Shown piece by piece: positions 33,490-45,430 of a DNA stretch of 64,000 bases. Position 1 is the stretch's first letter. Each line of letters begins with the position of its first letter. The translations under genes were made by a program, and so were the position numbers. Origin of the DNA: Channa striata (Eukaryota; Chordata; Actinopteri; Anabantiformes; Channidae); the NCBI GenBank assembly GCA_033026295.1, contig CM065181.1, positions 22,653,588 through 22,717,587 on the forward strand, written 5' to 3'. The notes beneath the pieces are model-generated. The model was not told where the DNA came from and ran no database searches. It saw only the letters and a program-made list of their open reading frames with translations.

Positions 33490-34845
33490 TCCCTCAGTGA
33501 GACTGAAGAGAAACTGAACTGATGCTGCAGCTGGAAGCTACTGCAGAGACTGACACAGTTCAGAAAGGACAGACACAAATTGGTTGATTTAAAGTTTATA
33601 CAGATCATTCTCTGTTCCTGCTCTGATGAATATGAATATAAAGAAACCACAATATTTTTACAAACAAGCATTTTTATCACCACTAACAGTAGCCTAAATG
33701 TTCACATTTATCATTTTAACTCTCTCTGTGTACATAAAATCATCACAGAATAAAGTTTTACAATTTTTCAATAACTTCCCTTAAGTCCCCAAAAATTAAA
33801 TTTTGTTCACATACATGTAAATATAACCGTAATAACAGATTTTCACTGATGTACAACTTGAAAGCTAAATGGCAATTAAAGAAATAGCAGTTGACAAAAT
33901 GTATCTACATTGTCCACCTTGCTGTGCAGTGTGACGTCTTCTGACCTCTGGGGTTGGAGATTGTTTGCTCTTCTCTCACAGATACACGTAACTGGTAGCA
34001 AATAAAATGACAGATGCCAAAAACACAGTAAAATAATTTCAAATGAGACGTGCAAGTTGGTGAATTTTTGTGTGAGAATCCAAAACAAAATCCACATTAA
34101 AAGCCTGGAGACAGTCTTACAGAAAGAACTGTGGCGGAAACTTTTAACAGATGAGAGAAAGGAACCCAGGTTCTCTGAGTCAGTGGCCCCGCCCACCACA
34201 TACCTGTACCTGTAGGAGGAGAAACAAGGAACGACAATAGAGGCCAGACGAGGTCACAGGAGCTTCTATGGTGTTAATCAGCAGATGGATTCCCCCAGTT
34301 GTCACACAGTCCCTGTCCTCAAATGTCTTTTCACATTAATTTTTTTTTATATATACATTTTAATTCAAAGCCCCAGAGGAACTTTGGACTCAGCATTTAA
34401 ACACATTGTGAGATGAACAGGAGGAGCTGAAATGTAGGGGACAATGTCACCTACCTCCAAATCCACAGTCTCCTAAAATATCAGTCTGTACGTCGATGAC
34501 ATCCTACTATATATTAAAATCTCCAATCTTTTCTATTTCAGTGTTATTTCTATCTGATCAAAAGGTAAAGCACGTTTTCTGGATACTTCCTCTAGTTTAA
34601 ATTAAAGTAAATATTTGATATTGTTTGGATCCACATTTCACTCAAACTGAGATACTGTAGTAAAAGTGCAAGTCAAACATTTCAGCTACAAATTCTCCTG
34701 AAATGTTTCAATAATCATTTTTCTCATGTTTAAATAAAGATACAGTCGTGCAGAAAATAGTCCCCACCTCTTTTAATTCTTTGTGTTTGAAAATTATTAA
34801 AAAATATCATCTTATCATAGCAGGTTTTAGCAGTAAGCAAATATG
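33490..34845. other. Intergenic, no gene seen
   Basis: From 33845 it matches 11215-12200. The first about 350 bp are absent from the other copy. Confidence 0.5.
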
Positions 34846-34849
34846 TCTG

Positions 34850-35060
34850 TGCATCTTTATCTGTAAGTGCTTATCCTGTTGAGTGTTGCAGGGGACTGGA
34901 TCCAATCCCAGCTGTCACTGAGAGGGGGAGCTGGGTCAAGTCTCTGGTCTGTCTTGGAGACATAGAGAGAGACATACACAGACAGACACTCACATTTATG
35001 CCTATGTGCAATTTAGAGACACCAATTAACCTAACCTGCATGTCTTTGGACTGTGGAAGC
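34850..35060. repeat. Dispersed teleost repeat, shorter copy
   Basis: Counterpart of 12220-12475 with an internal loss after 'catgtctttggact'. Confidence 0.55.
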
Positions 35061-35262
35061 ATGGTGAATGTGACGAAAATATAAATTATTTTTTATAATT
35101 CAGTGTTTTCTTAATATTCAAAAACGTGATTTCTTGATTAATAACTTATTGGACAATAAACATCCAATAGAAACAACAAAAAATTTTTGCAAACACAATA
35201 TTTATGAAAAACAAAACAGACTGATCAGATTGATCCAAGTCCCTGTTGGAATGACTCAGATC

Positions 35263-35310
35263 ATTTGCATCAGCAGCACCATGCTCCAGTGCTCTGGGAG
35301 ACTTTATAGT
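35263..35310 (+). promoter_or_regulatory. V A8 promoter, shortened
   Basis: A single ATTTGCAT (35263-35270) followed directly by CAGCAGC. The 15 bp that elsewhere separate the two TTTGCAT copies are missing. TTTATAG box near 35303. Confidence 0.82.
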
Positions 35311-35388
35311 CCTGAGAGTTGGACACTGGATGACTGACAGCTGTCCTTCACGACAACAGAAGCCACAGAAATCGTCCTCATCCAAAAC

Positions 35389-35862
35389 ATGACTCTGATC
35401 TCCGTCCTCATCTGGACTCTCCTCTGCTGCTGCTTCACAGGTAAAGTCCAGAGAATCCAACTGGTCTCCTCTATCAACATGCGTCCCTCTGAAATGAAGC
35501 CCACAAAACCATGATGCTGCTTGATGTTTGTGTCTCTGTGTCCTCAGAGTCCAGAGGTCAGGTCACAGTGACTCAGCCTGGAGCAGTGAGATCTGATCTG
35601 GGAGGAACCACAACCATCACATGTAAAACCAGCCAGAATGTGTATGGTGGGAACTACTTGCACTGGCACCAACAGAAAGATGGAGAACGTCCCAAACTGC
35701 TCATTTATCTCACTAGCACTCGAGCATCAGAGATTCCAGCTCGTTTTTCAGGCAGTGGATCAAACTCTGACTTCACTCTGACCATCAGTGGAGTCCAGAC
35801 TGAAGATGCAGCAGTTTACTACTGTCAGAGTTTTCATTACATCAATAGCAAAGATGTGTTCA
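35389..35862 (+). CDS. Ig light-chain V segment A8
   Basis: Leader 35389-35440, V exon 35548-35862, open. CDR1 QNVYGGNYLH, framework 2 WHQQ instead of WYQQ, CDR2 LTSTRAS followed by EIPARF, CDR3 QSFHYINSKDVFT. Both cysteines and Trp are kept. Its CDR3 end (INSKDVFT) is nearly the one fused onto hybrid gene B5. Apparently functional. Confidence 0.93.
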
Positions 35863-35890
35863 CACAGTGAAAAAGCGTCGTACAAAAACC
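35863..35890 (+). other. V A8 RSS, 12-bp spacer
   Basis: CACAGTG, AAAAAGCGTCGT, ACAAAAACC. Confidence 0.95.
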
Positions 35891-36382
35891 TCCCTCAGTC
35901 AGGCTGAACAAAAACTGAACTGATGCTGCAGCTGGAAGCTACTGCAGAGACTGACACACTTCACTGAATGTGCACAAACACCAGGTCATATTTAAACTCT
36001 AGTCATCAGTCACTGTGTCTCTTAAGATAAACATTAATATAAAGCATCAAGAACATTTTTACAAACATTAATTCTTCACTATATACATTTTTGATACAAG
36101 GGCTCAGCAACACACGGCAGTTTTAGATTAAACGGAGGATCTGGAAATTAAAACAAATTCACAACTTCCTGAAGAATCAGCACCTTTTTCTGGATTCTCT
36201 ATTTTGCATGTTCAGAAAATCATAAACATTGTTTGGATCCACATCCAAACTGAGATACTGTATTAGAAGTACAACTGTAACATTTCCCCAACATGAAATA
36301 AAACATAATTTGAAATTATTGTTTCTCCTTTTGAATTTCCTGATACAGTGCAGAGGACAGATCCAGCTGAGTGACTGTGTGT

Positions 36383-36390
36383 GTTTGCAT
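36383..36390 (+). promoter_or_regulatory. V B4 octamer variant
   Basis: GTTTGCAT, 94 bp before the leader ATG. Confidence 0.65.
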
Positions 36391-36483
36391 ACATGTCCTG
36401 CCTCTGTCTCCCAGCTGTTAAGAGACCAGTGTTGATCAGGGTCTGTCCAGGCCTTTCAGAGCCACTGACACGCCGGCAGCACA

Positions 36484-37006
36484 ATGATGATGTCTCTGAG
36501 TCTACTGCTGTCCACCCTGGGGCTCCTTGTTCAGGGTGAGACTCTCTGGGGATGAAACCAGCTTCACCACAATGATGGAGAAACACTGAAAGAAGCAGCA
36601 TTGACCTTCTTCCATCTATTGTCCATATTCAACAAATGATGCTGATCGTCTTTGTCCAAGCTGGATTTGTCTCAATAACCCTTCTCCTCTTTTTCATGGT
36701 TTCCAGGTTCATCAGGACAAATCAGCCTGATTCAATCTCCTGGATCTCAGTCTGTTGCTCCAGGACAGACTGTCAACATCAGATGTAAAACCAGTTCAAG
36801 TGTTAGTAGCTACCTGCACTGGTACCTTCAGAAAACTGGAGAAGCTCCTAAACTCCTGATATATGAAGCTACAACCCGTCAGTCTGGAGTTTCTGATCGT
36901 TTCAGTGGAAGTGGATCTGGGACTGACTTCACTCTCACCATCAGTGGAGTTCAGGGTGAAGATGCAGGAGTTTATTACTGTCAGCAGAGTAGCAGCTTCC
37001 CGTTCA
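36484..37006 (+). CDS. Ig light-chain V segment B4
   Basis: Leader 36484-36535 and V exon 36707-37006. I read the exon codon by codon and found no stop. It starts GSSGQISLIQSPGSQSVAPG (others have TMTQ or TVTQ). CDR1 SSVSSYLH, framework 2 LQKTGEAPKL (others KPGE), CDR2 EATTRQS, CDR3 QQSSSFPFT. Both cysteines and Trp are present. Easily missed because the exon lacks an internal start-like codon. Apparently functional. Confidence 0.92.
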
Positions 37007-37034
37007 CACAGTGAAACAACGTCGTACAAAAACC
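37007..37034 (+). other. V B4 RSS, 12-bp spacer
   Basis: CACAGTG, AAACAACGTCGT, ACAAAAACC. Confidence 0.95.
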
Positions 37035-37249
37035 TCCCTCAGATAAAGAGGAACTGATCTGAGTCAACAGCTGCGTGAAACCAAAACACAAAGGTTTGTA
37101 CAGTGATACAGAAGTAAATTAAAATAAATTAACAATCACAGGAGACAAACATGATTTGTGCATCTCTGTTCATCGTTTGGCGTCTCGCCAGGGGCGTCAC
37201 CATTTCACCCTTGGAGAAACACTTTATGTACATCCAAATGCTGCATTAC

Positions 37250-37318
37250 GTGACGTCCCTCTGCTGCAGCTTCTCATTTGAGGGGATCAGCACAGTCAGG
37301 GGGGGACGACTGGGCCCG
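37250..37318 (-). pseudogene. C exon relic, N-terminal end only
   Basis: On - reads GPSRPPLTVLIPSNEKLQQR, then DVT and a stop. This is the start of a C domain of the second type that still has residues after VLIPS that the other relics have lost. The acceptor is TGCAC instead of TGCAG. Confidence 0.6.
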
Positions 37319-37955
37319 GTGCAGAGACAAAACATATTCAGAGACGGTGGGAGTTTGGATGAAACTGGTTTTGATTTGAGCGAGTGAGACCAGCAGATGT
37401 GAGGTGTTTCTCTCACTGCAGAGAAGATCATTGGTGCTCCCCTTCACCTGTGTCGGAATTACTGCACGTGTGTGTCAGATTTACAGGGTCAGTGTTACGT
37501 CTGCATCACCCTACACCCCCATGTAAGGGGATGCAAACGTAACCACAAACCATCAGACGAAACAAAAATGGTCACGACCCAAAAGCAGAAGCTGAGACAC
37601 ACAGAGAGTGCAGGAGGTTTATTAACACATGAACTTCTAAAACATTCAAATAATTATCACACAAAATACTGATACTTTAAAACTGAGCACAAAACTTCAG
37701 AACATGACGATATCAACTCAAAGTTAGAAATTTAGACTATAACTAAATTCACAGACAATGAGAAGACTAACACTACAACAGAAAATCACTCTTACACAGG
37801 AGATTAATATCACAAACAGAAATTTACTCTAAACAAGAACACTCACAAAGCTACTAGAGCTATCAACAGCCTCACAAAGGGGAGGAGCATAGAGTCCAGA
37901 ATCCTAACAATGATGATGATGATGAAAGGCAAAGGGCCAGTGAACCGTAACCAGG
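37319..37955. other. Intergenic, AT-rich
   Basis: A short ATG/GAT repeat at 37910-37925 ('gatgatgatgatgatg'). No gene seen. Confidence 0.45.
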
Positions 37956-37959
37956 AGAA

Positions 37960-38095
37960 GAACAACCTTTATTCGTCACTTCGAGCACATGTACATGTCA
38001 CAGTAAAACTTGACCTCTGCATTTAACCCAGTGCAGTGGGAGCCCAGGGATCAAGCAATGGGTGTCTTGCTCAGGGACACACCTGGTGGGGAGGC
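37960..38095. repeat. SINE-like teleost repeat
   Basis: 'aacaacctttattcgtcac', 'cctctgcatttaacccagtg', 'gggtgtcttgctcagggac'. Its 3' half also opens the window at 1-60. Confidence 0.6.
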
Positions 38096-38930
38096 TGGGA
38101 TTTGTTTTAAAGCCACATTAGGATTTTATCCCAGTTCATCCATTTTACCATTCAGCTGCTCTGCTATACAAAAGATGAGGGCAATGAAAAACCAAACAGG
38201 ACAAATACTTTTTCAAAATACTTTTTGCAGCCAGCTGTAGGCTTTATTAATTTCCACTGAATGAGTATTAAAACTACAGTAAATTCTAAATAAATAAAAG
38301 AGTGAATAGTTCCAGTGTGTTAAATAGTTGATCTGATTCAACACACACCACAATTCATTCACATTCAGTTCTTCACTTCCTGTTTCATGTTTTCCTCTTT
38401 AACTTTCAGCTTGTCCTCTGTCTTCCTTTTGTTCACAGCACTTTGTCACAGCACCGTCTGTCCCATAAATATGTTTTAATGATTATTTAGATTCAATGTA
38501 AATCAGAGAATGTTAAAGAATAAGAGCAGAGTAACTGGATTAGTCTTTATGCTGATGATGTCTGACTTTATTTTACTGATCCTGGAAATTCTTCAAATGC
38601 TCAGCAGATTTATGTCACTAAAAGATCAAATAACAGTTTAAATTCTCTCTTTCACAATGTCATCAACAAAAACCTGTAAACTCTCATATTTATGAGAAAG
38701 TTTGATCCAACTGTATTTAAATGACTGAGACAGTCTCAGGATCATTTTTTTATGTATAAAAATAAAGGCAGAAGCAGAATTTATTTGATGAGCAGATTTT
38801 TATTGTCTGGAGACATTGAAATTATAAACGTTATCAACAACTGTTAAACATGAAAAGGGACAAAGAGTCAGAGAACAGAGTTGGAACCATTTGAGAGAAT
38901 AATCAGTATCAGAGGAAAAAACTAATCAGA

Positions 38931-39262
38931 TCAGGACTGGGGACATTGGTTTCTCGTCAGTGTCTCTGTGACTGGAGACTGGGAGCCCTGGGTGGCCTCA
39001 CAGGTCACAGAGCCTGCATTCGTCCACTGGTCTGCAGGGATCTTCAGGGTGCTGCTCCAGCTGTAGCGTTCGTCCTTGTCCAGCACCCCGGGACTACTTG
39101 TCTCCTCCCAGCTGCCGCTGCTACTGCTGCTGCCGTCCACCTTCCAGGACAGAGTCCAGCCTGAGGGGAAGCCCTTGTTGGCCAGACACATGAGCGTGAC
39201 CTTGTCCTTCTTCTGTTCCAAACTGGACGGTGGCAGAACAGTCAGTGTGGGACGGACATCAC
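38931..39262 (-). CDS. Ig light-chain C exon, copy 2, intact
   Basis: A complete domain from acceptor 39263-39264 to TGA 38931-38933, with LMCLANKG, LSWKVDG, SVTCEAT and NQCPQS. It differs from copy 1 by a few residues (LEQKKD for LEQRKD, EETSS for EETRS, KDERY for KDGRY, QWTNA for QWMNA). Two - strand AATAAA signals lie at 38804-38799 and 38785-38780. Spliced to J 40270. Confidence 0.95.
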
Positions 39263-39937
39263 CTACAATAGGAGACAACAATCAGAGGACACAGCTGTCA
39301 ATCAAGCAGCAGACAGTTGGACACCTTTACTGTGTGACATTTTGTCCTTGAAGGAGTTTCTGTCAGATGGTCTTTCTGCTCCACCAGTCACTGACTCTCA
39401 CATTGTTTCACTTCCCTTTAAGAACCTCTCATGCAGATCAGGACAGAGACAAACATCAGACACTTTGACCTGAAATATGTCACATAAAACTGTTTTGTCC
39501 AAATCAGGACAAATCTTCACTCTACACGAGTTTAAACATAAAGACAAAAATCAAATGTTCTTTACGTGGATTTCAGTCCCAATCAAACAGAATAAACGAA
39601 GAACAAGAAATACAATAAAGTCACGAGAGATTAGTCACAGTTTCAAACATCAGTAGTTATCGTTACTCTGTTCTAATTTAGTGGAAACAAGTCCAGTTTA
39701 AAGAGATTCTCAAACAGTTTTCAATGTGGTGGTAAATGAAAACGTTTAGAAATATTTAGACAGTTGGATTAAAGGAGTTTAAATGTGACCCTGACAGGAA
39801 CATGGAAAGACAAGTTTAGTAAAACTGCTCTGAGTTCAGCTCCATGATGAAGGTGGGGGAACAAAAACACAGATACTGAATCTGTTCCAAGTCAAACAAG
39901 ATCGTTTCAAACTCGACTTTACAATCATTTATTTAGT

Positions 39938-39976
39938 GTCAGTGACACAAAGTGACTGAGTCGTCGTACAAAAACC
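39938..39976 (-). other. Orphan 23-spacer RSS in the J-C intron, copy 2
   Basis: GTCAGTG, 23 bp, ACAAAAACC as read on +. Same as 1904-1942. Confidence 0.7.
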
Positions 39977-40269
39977 TCTGACTGTACAGAGGCACGACTC
40001 TCTGACTTTGACAAACTGAACTAAAGCTGCAACATCTCAACATGTCACTTCACCAATAAAGTCACATTTACTGGTTTATCCACTAGATTAATATTTTATA
40101 TTTCTTACAAACAGTTTTTAAATTCCTGCTTCTAAAGCAGACGTTGTCTCTTATTATAATAAACATATTTGTACCAAGTAACATGGAAATTAAACTATTT
40201 GACCAGAAACACTGAATAACAAAGAAAAAAAGCTGCTGAAGTAAAATAATTTTTAAACATTTCACTTAC

Positions 40270-40307
40270 TTCCAACATCCAGTCTGGTTCCTCCACCGAA
40301 CGTGAGC
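40270..40307 (-). CDS. Ig light-chain J segment, copy 2
   Basis: LTFGGGTRLDVG with a GTAAGTG donor. Identical to J 2237. About 1 kb upstream of C 39262 on the same strand. Confidence 0.95.
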
Positions 40308-40346
40308 CACAGTGATACAAAGGGACTGAGCCGTCGTACAAAAACC
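40308..40346 (-). other. J recombination signal, 23-bp spacer, copy 2
   Basis: CACAGTG, 23 bp (one base differs from copy 1, AAGGGACTG), ACAAAAACC. Confidence 0.95.
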
Positions 40347-42112
40347 TCTGACTGTACAGAGACACGGCTCTCTGACTTTGGAACAAACAAACTCAGATAA
40401 ATCAGTCGCTGGTTGTAAACACGTCTCAGCTGAAAACTCACAATAACCTTTAAAATGTTTTTAATTCTACATTTATAATAAAGAATAAAAGACTGTATTA
40501 CTTAATTCTAGTTCACAGAGGATGGACACATCCACGGATAAAAACAGCCTGAATAATTTAATTTTTCATTAAAGCTCAAATATGAAAATGTATAAAAACA
40601 TTAAAACTGTTCAAAGCATAAAAAAGTTATAGGTTTTTAGAAAGTTATTTGTCTTCATTTACATCTAGTCTAAGAAAAACTGAATTTCCCTCAAATCACA
40701 CAAATCTTCTTTTATTACCTCCTAACATCTAAACATTCACGATCAGTTGGGATCATAAAAAGTCAAAGATCCGTGTCGTCCTTTGTTCACATACATGAAA
40801 TGTAACAATCATAACTCAGTGTTTATTGTGCGTTTGCTCGTGTTCAGAGCTGCTTCTAGTTTGACAGAAAACTAGCTGGTCTGTCAGTGAAACTACAAGT
40901 GTGTGTTACAACGTGTTTCTCGTTCTGACAAACACAGAAAGTCGTTAACAGATACAAAAAGTAATTTAGCATAACTAGCAGTTAACGGGAGTTCGCTGTT
41001 AGCAGGATGCTAACACACGTTGAAATTCCTATAGACATGCTACCACGATTCGCATCATAATATAAAACCAAAGACACGGAGAACATACAGATATATGTCC
41101 TTTAAGGACTGATGGAAAAGTTAGACTGAAAGAAACAAAACTGACTCTAGAACGTCTGGTTACAACTGAACTGCTGTAAGTCAGACAGGAGATAAAATAA
41201 TCAACACAGTCTCTGATTATGAGACAGTCTGTCATAACACATTTACACTGATGGGCCACATGAAAGATAAATTCCAAAAAGATTAAAAGAAACAGCAGTT
41301 GACAAAAGTAGTTGTCCACATTATCCATGTATGTTTTAGTCGTGGACTGTGACGACCTCTGACCTCTGTGGTTGGAGCTTTTTTTTCTCTTCTCACAGGC
41401 AACTGGTGGCAAATAAAGTGACAGACGCCAAACACACATAATAAAATTACTTATTCTTTTAAAAATATGAAATTCAAATGAGACGCATAAGCTGGTGAAT
41501 GTTGGTGTTAAAACCCCAAACAAATACCCTAAGTAAAAGCCTGGAGAGAGTCCTAGAGAAAGGACTGAGGTGGAAACTTAGTGGTTGAGAGAACTGGATC
41601 CAGCTTCTCTGAGTCAATGGCGCCGCCCAACACTTACCTGAACCTGTAAGAATATAAATAAGGAACGACAATAGAGGCCAGAGGCCATCACAAGAGATTT
41701 TCTGGTTCTTGTGCACAGTGGCCCCAAAATGAAAAAGTTCCATGAGGACTGGTCAAACTGTCCTGAAGAGGATCATGTGTCCATATCTCCAGATCCGCTG
41801 CTGAATGAATCGTGTGTTGAATATGAGGGAGAAGTTGTTTAAGTTGAGGATGAACTCCCAGTTCTGCTCACAGATGTTACTACATGGACATGAGACAAAG
41901 AAATCTGTCCAACTCTAACTGACGATGACGTCTGTCTTGTCTTGCTCTGCTCACATTGAAAAGTTCTGTTAAGGTAAATGGCCACTTATTTTACAAGCTT
42001 CTCACTCATACACCAATGGCAGTGGCTGCTATGCAAGGTGCTAAAAACACAGACCCTGTGGTCCGTGGAAGACGTGTCTTTGTGACGATGAGTGCAACCG
42101 CACCAAATAAAT
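40347..42112. other. J 5' flank, no gene seen
   Basis: Shared with the other two C-J units. Keeps the about 230 bp (41326-41550) missing in copy 1. The - strand frames 41029-41523 and 41474-41743 show no known domain. Confidence 0.5.
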
Positions 42113-42117
42113 AGCAG

Positions 42118-42890
42118 GAGCCAATTAAAAAAACTGAACTCTGAATAAGGATATTAATAGAGATTTATTAATGGGAATTGGTGCAAGAAGTGTGGATGGG
42201 CTTCAGACAGCAGAAACGGTCAACAGGGTGCTCTGGGAAGATGCGAGAGACAGATTAGCGGAGACGTACTAGTAATATGTGCACACGGAATACAGGGCTT
42301 ACTGAGGACAAGATGAGCAGGGAATTCTGCAGAGCCAGATGGAGCCCGGTTGGGAGGGTGTAGCCAAGGAGAGACCAGTGCTGTGGTAGGAGGAGAGATA
42401 GCAAGTTCAATGATCCAAAATCCTATCCAAGATCCAAGCCAGGTCCAAAATCCAGAGATCCAGAGAATAGTATCCAGAGGGAGAGGCACAGGCATGTCCG
42501 GTAACTGAAACAAAGTCCACAGGGCAGGACGTGAGCAGGGAAAGTCCAAAAAAGCCAAAACAGGGTCAGTACCAAGAGTTTAGACAGTAGGATGAAGAGC
42601 TGGAGAGACCAAGCAGTGCGATCAGACAAACAGACAACGTAACTGGGAGAAAGGTCTGCTAAAATAGAGCAGGGGACACACAGATGAAATCAATGATGTT
42701 GATTGTGGAGGTAGAAGTAAAACCATTGAGAATGGTGAGACAGGAAGCCCTGAAGACAGACAGGAAATGATTCTAAAACCATAACTGCCACAAAAACTGT
42801 TACAATGTCTGCTTCATATATTAACATTCTTATTAATATTGACCAAAAGTCACTGACGTTAAACTGGTGTCAACTTAGACTCTAAATCAG
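42118..42890. repeat. Unidentified GC-richer repeat, copy 2 of 3
   Basis: Counterpart of 4080-4830. Directly followed by the empty TA site (42891-42900). Confidence 0.45.
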
Positions 42891-42897
42891 GTTTAAT

Positions 42898-43300
42898 GCC
42901 TTTAATGTGCAGGCGTTGGTTGTATCTCGTCTCGATTACTGCAATGCACTGTTCATGGGGTTACGGGCATGTGTGACTAAACTCCTGCAGATGATTTTTT
43001 ATTTTTTTATTGAGCCAAAAAGGACTCATCTCACTCCACTCCTCAGGTCTCTTCACTGGCTTCCTGTGGCTGCACGGATTAAGTTCAAAGCTCTGACTCT
43101 TGCCGACAGGGTGATCAACTCTACAACTCAATCATTCAGGTCTACAATCCCTCCCGTCCACTCTGCTCTGCCAAAGAACGACCTCAGGTGGTCCCAGCAC
43201 CACACAGAAGACAGCATGGAAAACTCTTCACCTCAGTGATCCTATGATGGTGGAAGGAGCCGCCAAACTCTGCAAGCTCAGCGACCTCACTCCTAATATT
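42898..43300 (+). mobile_element. LINE reverse transcriptase 3' fragment, copy 2
   Basis: SRLDYCNALFMGL and RSLHWLPVAARIKFKALTL. Same insertion as 5657-6115. Confidence 0.7.
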
Positions 43301-43321
43301 CAAAAATATATTAGGAGTGCC

Positions 43322-43739
43322 CCAGTGGGGGGGCGCGGTGCACTGCCAGGGGGGGCGTGTGTGACCCTGGGGAACATGCTTTTTTTCACCGTACTAGAAT
43401 AAAGTGTAATTGCAGATCCAGTACAGTAGTCGGCAGTGGCGCTATCATTGTCAGAGTGTGCGCAGGGAGGATTAGCTCTATGGTGTCGGGTTTATTTTGC
43501 ACCGAGCAGGCCACAGGAAGTGAGTGAACGAACCTGAAGACAACATGAAGAGATTTTAACAGGGAAGAAAAGAAAGATAATGAGACAAAAGAAAGTCACC
43601 GAAAGCTAAGATGAGGAAATATGACAAAGCATATGTAGCGCTTCCAAACACCCCCCCGCCGCGATTAGAGTTACGGGGGGGCGCAAATTGTTTTCTTTTA
43701 GCTAGGGGGGGCGTAACATAAAATAATTAAGAAACACTG
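43322..43739. mobile_element. hAT element, left end lost
   Basis: Right end (complement CAGTGTTTCTTAATTA) next to a GTGTAATG target copy (43740-43747). The interior matches 60235-60440 and 61405-61500. Carries long G and C runs. Left terminal repeat absent. Confidence 0.75.
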
Positions 43740-43781
43740 GTGTAATGCCAGATCCAAGTCCCCGTTGGAGTGAGTGTGATC

Positions 43782-43842
43782 ATTTGCATAAAGACACTTT
43801 GCATCAGCAGCATCATGCTCCAGTGCTCTGGGAGACTTTATA
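43782..43842 (+). promoter_or_regulatory. V A9 promoter
   Basis: ATTTGCAT at 43782-43789, a second TTTGCAT near 43798, and CTTTATAG near 43836. Confidence 0.82.
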
Positions 43843-43922
43843 GTCCTGAGAGTTGGACACTGGATGACTGACAGCTGTCCTTCACGACAACTGAAGCCAC
43901 AGAAATCGTCCTCATCCAAAAC

Positions 43923-44396
43923 ATGACTCTGATCTCCGTCCTCATCTGGACTCTCCTCTGCTGCTGCTTCACAGGTAAAGTCCAGAGAATCCAACTCGTC
44001 TCCTCTATCAACATCCGTCCCTCTGAAATGAAGCCCACAAAACCATGATGCTGCTTGATGTTTGTGTCTCTGTGTCCTCAGAGTCCAGAGGTCAGGTCAC
44101 AGTGACTCAGCCTGGAGCAGTGAGATCTGATCTGGGAGGAACCACGACCATCAGATGTAAAACCAGTCAGAATGTGTATAATGGGAACAATTTAGCCTGG
44201 TACCAACAGAAAGATGGAGAAAGACCCAAACTGCTCTTTTATTATGTTAACAGTCGAGTGCCAGGGTCTCCAAGTCGTTTTACAGATGGTGGATCAAACT
44301 CTGACTTCACTCTGACCATTAGTGGAGTCCAGACTGAAGATGCAGCAGTTTATTACTGTCAGAGTTATCATTACATCAACAGTCAAGCTGTGTTCA
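43923..44396 (+). CDS. Ig light-chain V segment A9
   Basis: Leader 43923-43974, V exon 44082-44396, open. CDR1 QNVYNGNNLA, CDR2 YVNSRVP, CDR3 QSYHYINSQAVFT, with the same RFTDGGSNSD framework 3 as A1, its counterpart. Both cysteines and Trp are kept. Apparently functional. Confidence 0.93.
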
Positions 44397-44424
44397 CACA
44401 GTGAAAAAGCGTCGTACAAAAACC
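44397..44424 (+). other. V A9 RSS, 12-bp spacer
   Basis: CACAGTG, AAAAAGCGTCGT, ACAAAAACC. Confidence 0.95.
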
Positions 44425-44703
44425 TCCCTCAGTCAGACTGAACAGAAACTGAACTGATGCTGCAGCTGGAAGCTACTGCAGAGACTGACACACTTCACTG
44501 AATCTGCACAAACACACGTTATTGCTTAAACATCAGTCACAATGTCTAATAAGATAAACATAAATTTAGTCCAGAGCAACTTCTTCATCTTGCCAAAGCA
44601 CTATTTTGTCTTTAATTTACCAAAAAATGGCACATGGATCCTGTTCAAGGGCAGAATTCAGTAACAGTGAATTGAAGTAAATCTTCAGTGTCCAAAACCA
44701 AAG

Positions 44704-45264
44704 TGTCATGATTCAGTTCCTCACTTCCACTTTTATTTTGTCACTCTTCTCCACATCCTGTCCTGCTCTACAATTAATCTGGCAACTTCACCACAGTTGA
44801 TTGACCTCAATTGGTTTCACCTGTTCCCCTTGTCTATTTATACCTGGACTTCACCACAGCTCACTGCAATTCTTGTCATTGCTTCTGTGTCATTGTTCCA
44901 ATGTCGACTCACTGGTTTTTGGATTATCATAACTCTGCATCACTCTCAAGCTTTTGGACTCGTTTTCCCTGTATTCTGAGGCTTGGTCTCTGGTTTTTGC
45001 TCTTTTTGTGTTTCGTTGGGTTTTCCTGTGTGTTCTGTTCTGCCGGTGTTTCCCTCGACATTTTCAGCCTGCCCTGTTTCCCCCTCTCTCTCGGGTTTTC
45101 TTTGTGTTCCCCTCGAGCTGAAAGTGTTAGTTTAATTTAGTTATATGTTTAACTGGTGTTGTTTTTGTCCCTTTTTGTTTAATTATAATAAAGTCTCACG
45201 TCCTTTTTGTACTCCCTCCCGTTGTTGTCTTTCTGGGTCTTCAAATTCACCAACACCACTGACA
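44704..45264. mobile_element. Solo LTR, third copy
   Basis: TGTCATG...CACTGACA with CAAAG at 44699-44703 and 45265-45269. Shorter than the others (561 bp), partly because the 14-bp units are reduced. Confidence 0.85.
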
Positions 45265-45269
45265 CAAAG

Positions 45270-45430
45270 TCTCAAAGTCCTGTTTGGCTTCACAGGTCAT
45301 AGAGTTCAATTATCCCACTGGTCCGTATGAAGCCTCAGGGAGCTGGCCCAGCTGTAGAGGTTGTTCTTCTCCAGGACCATAGAGCTCCTGGTGAAGGAGG
45401 GCAGCACAGTCAGGGTGGGGACGACTCGAC
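45270..45430 (-). pseudogene. Second-type C exon relic
   Basis: Counterpart of 7773-7933. Same central deletion, and stops near the QWDN position. Confidence 0.75.
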
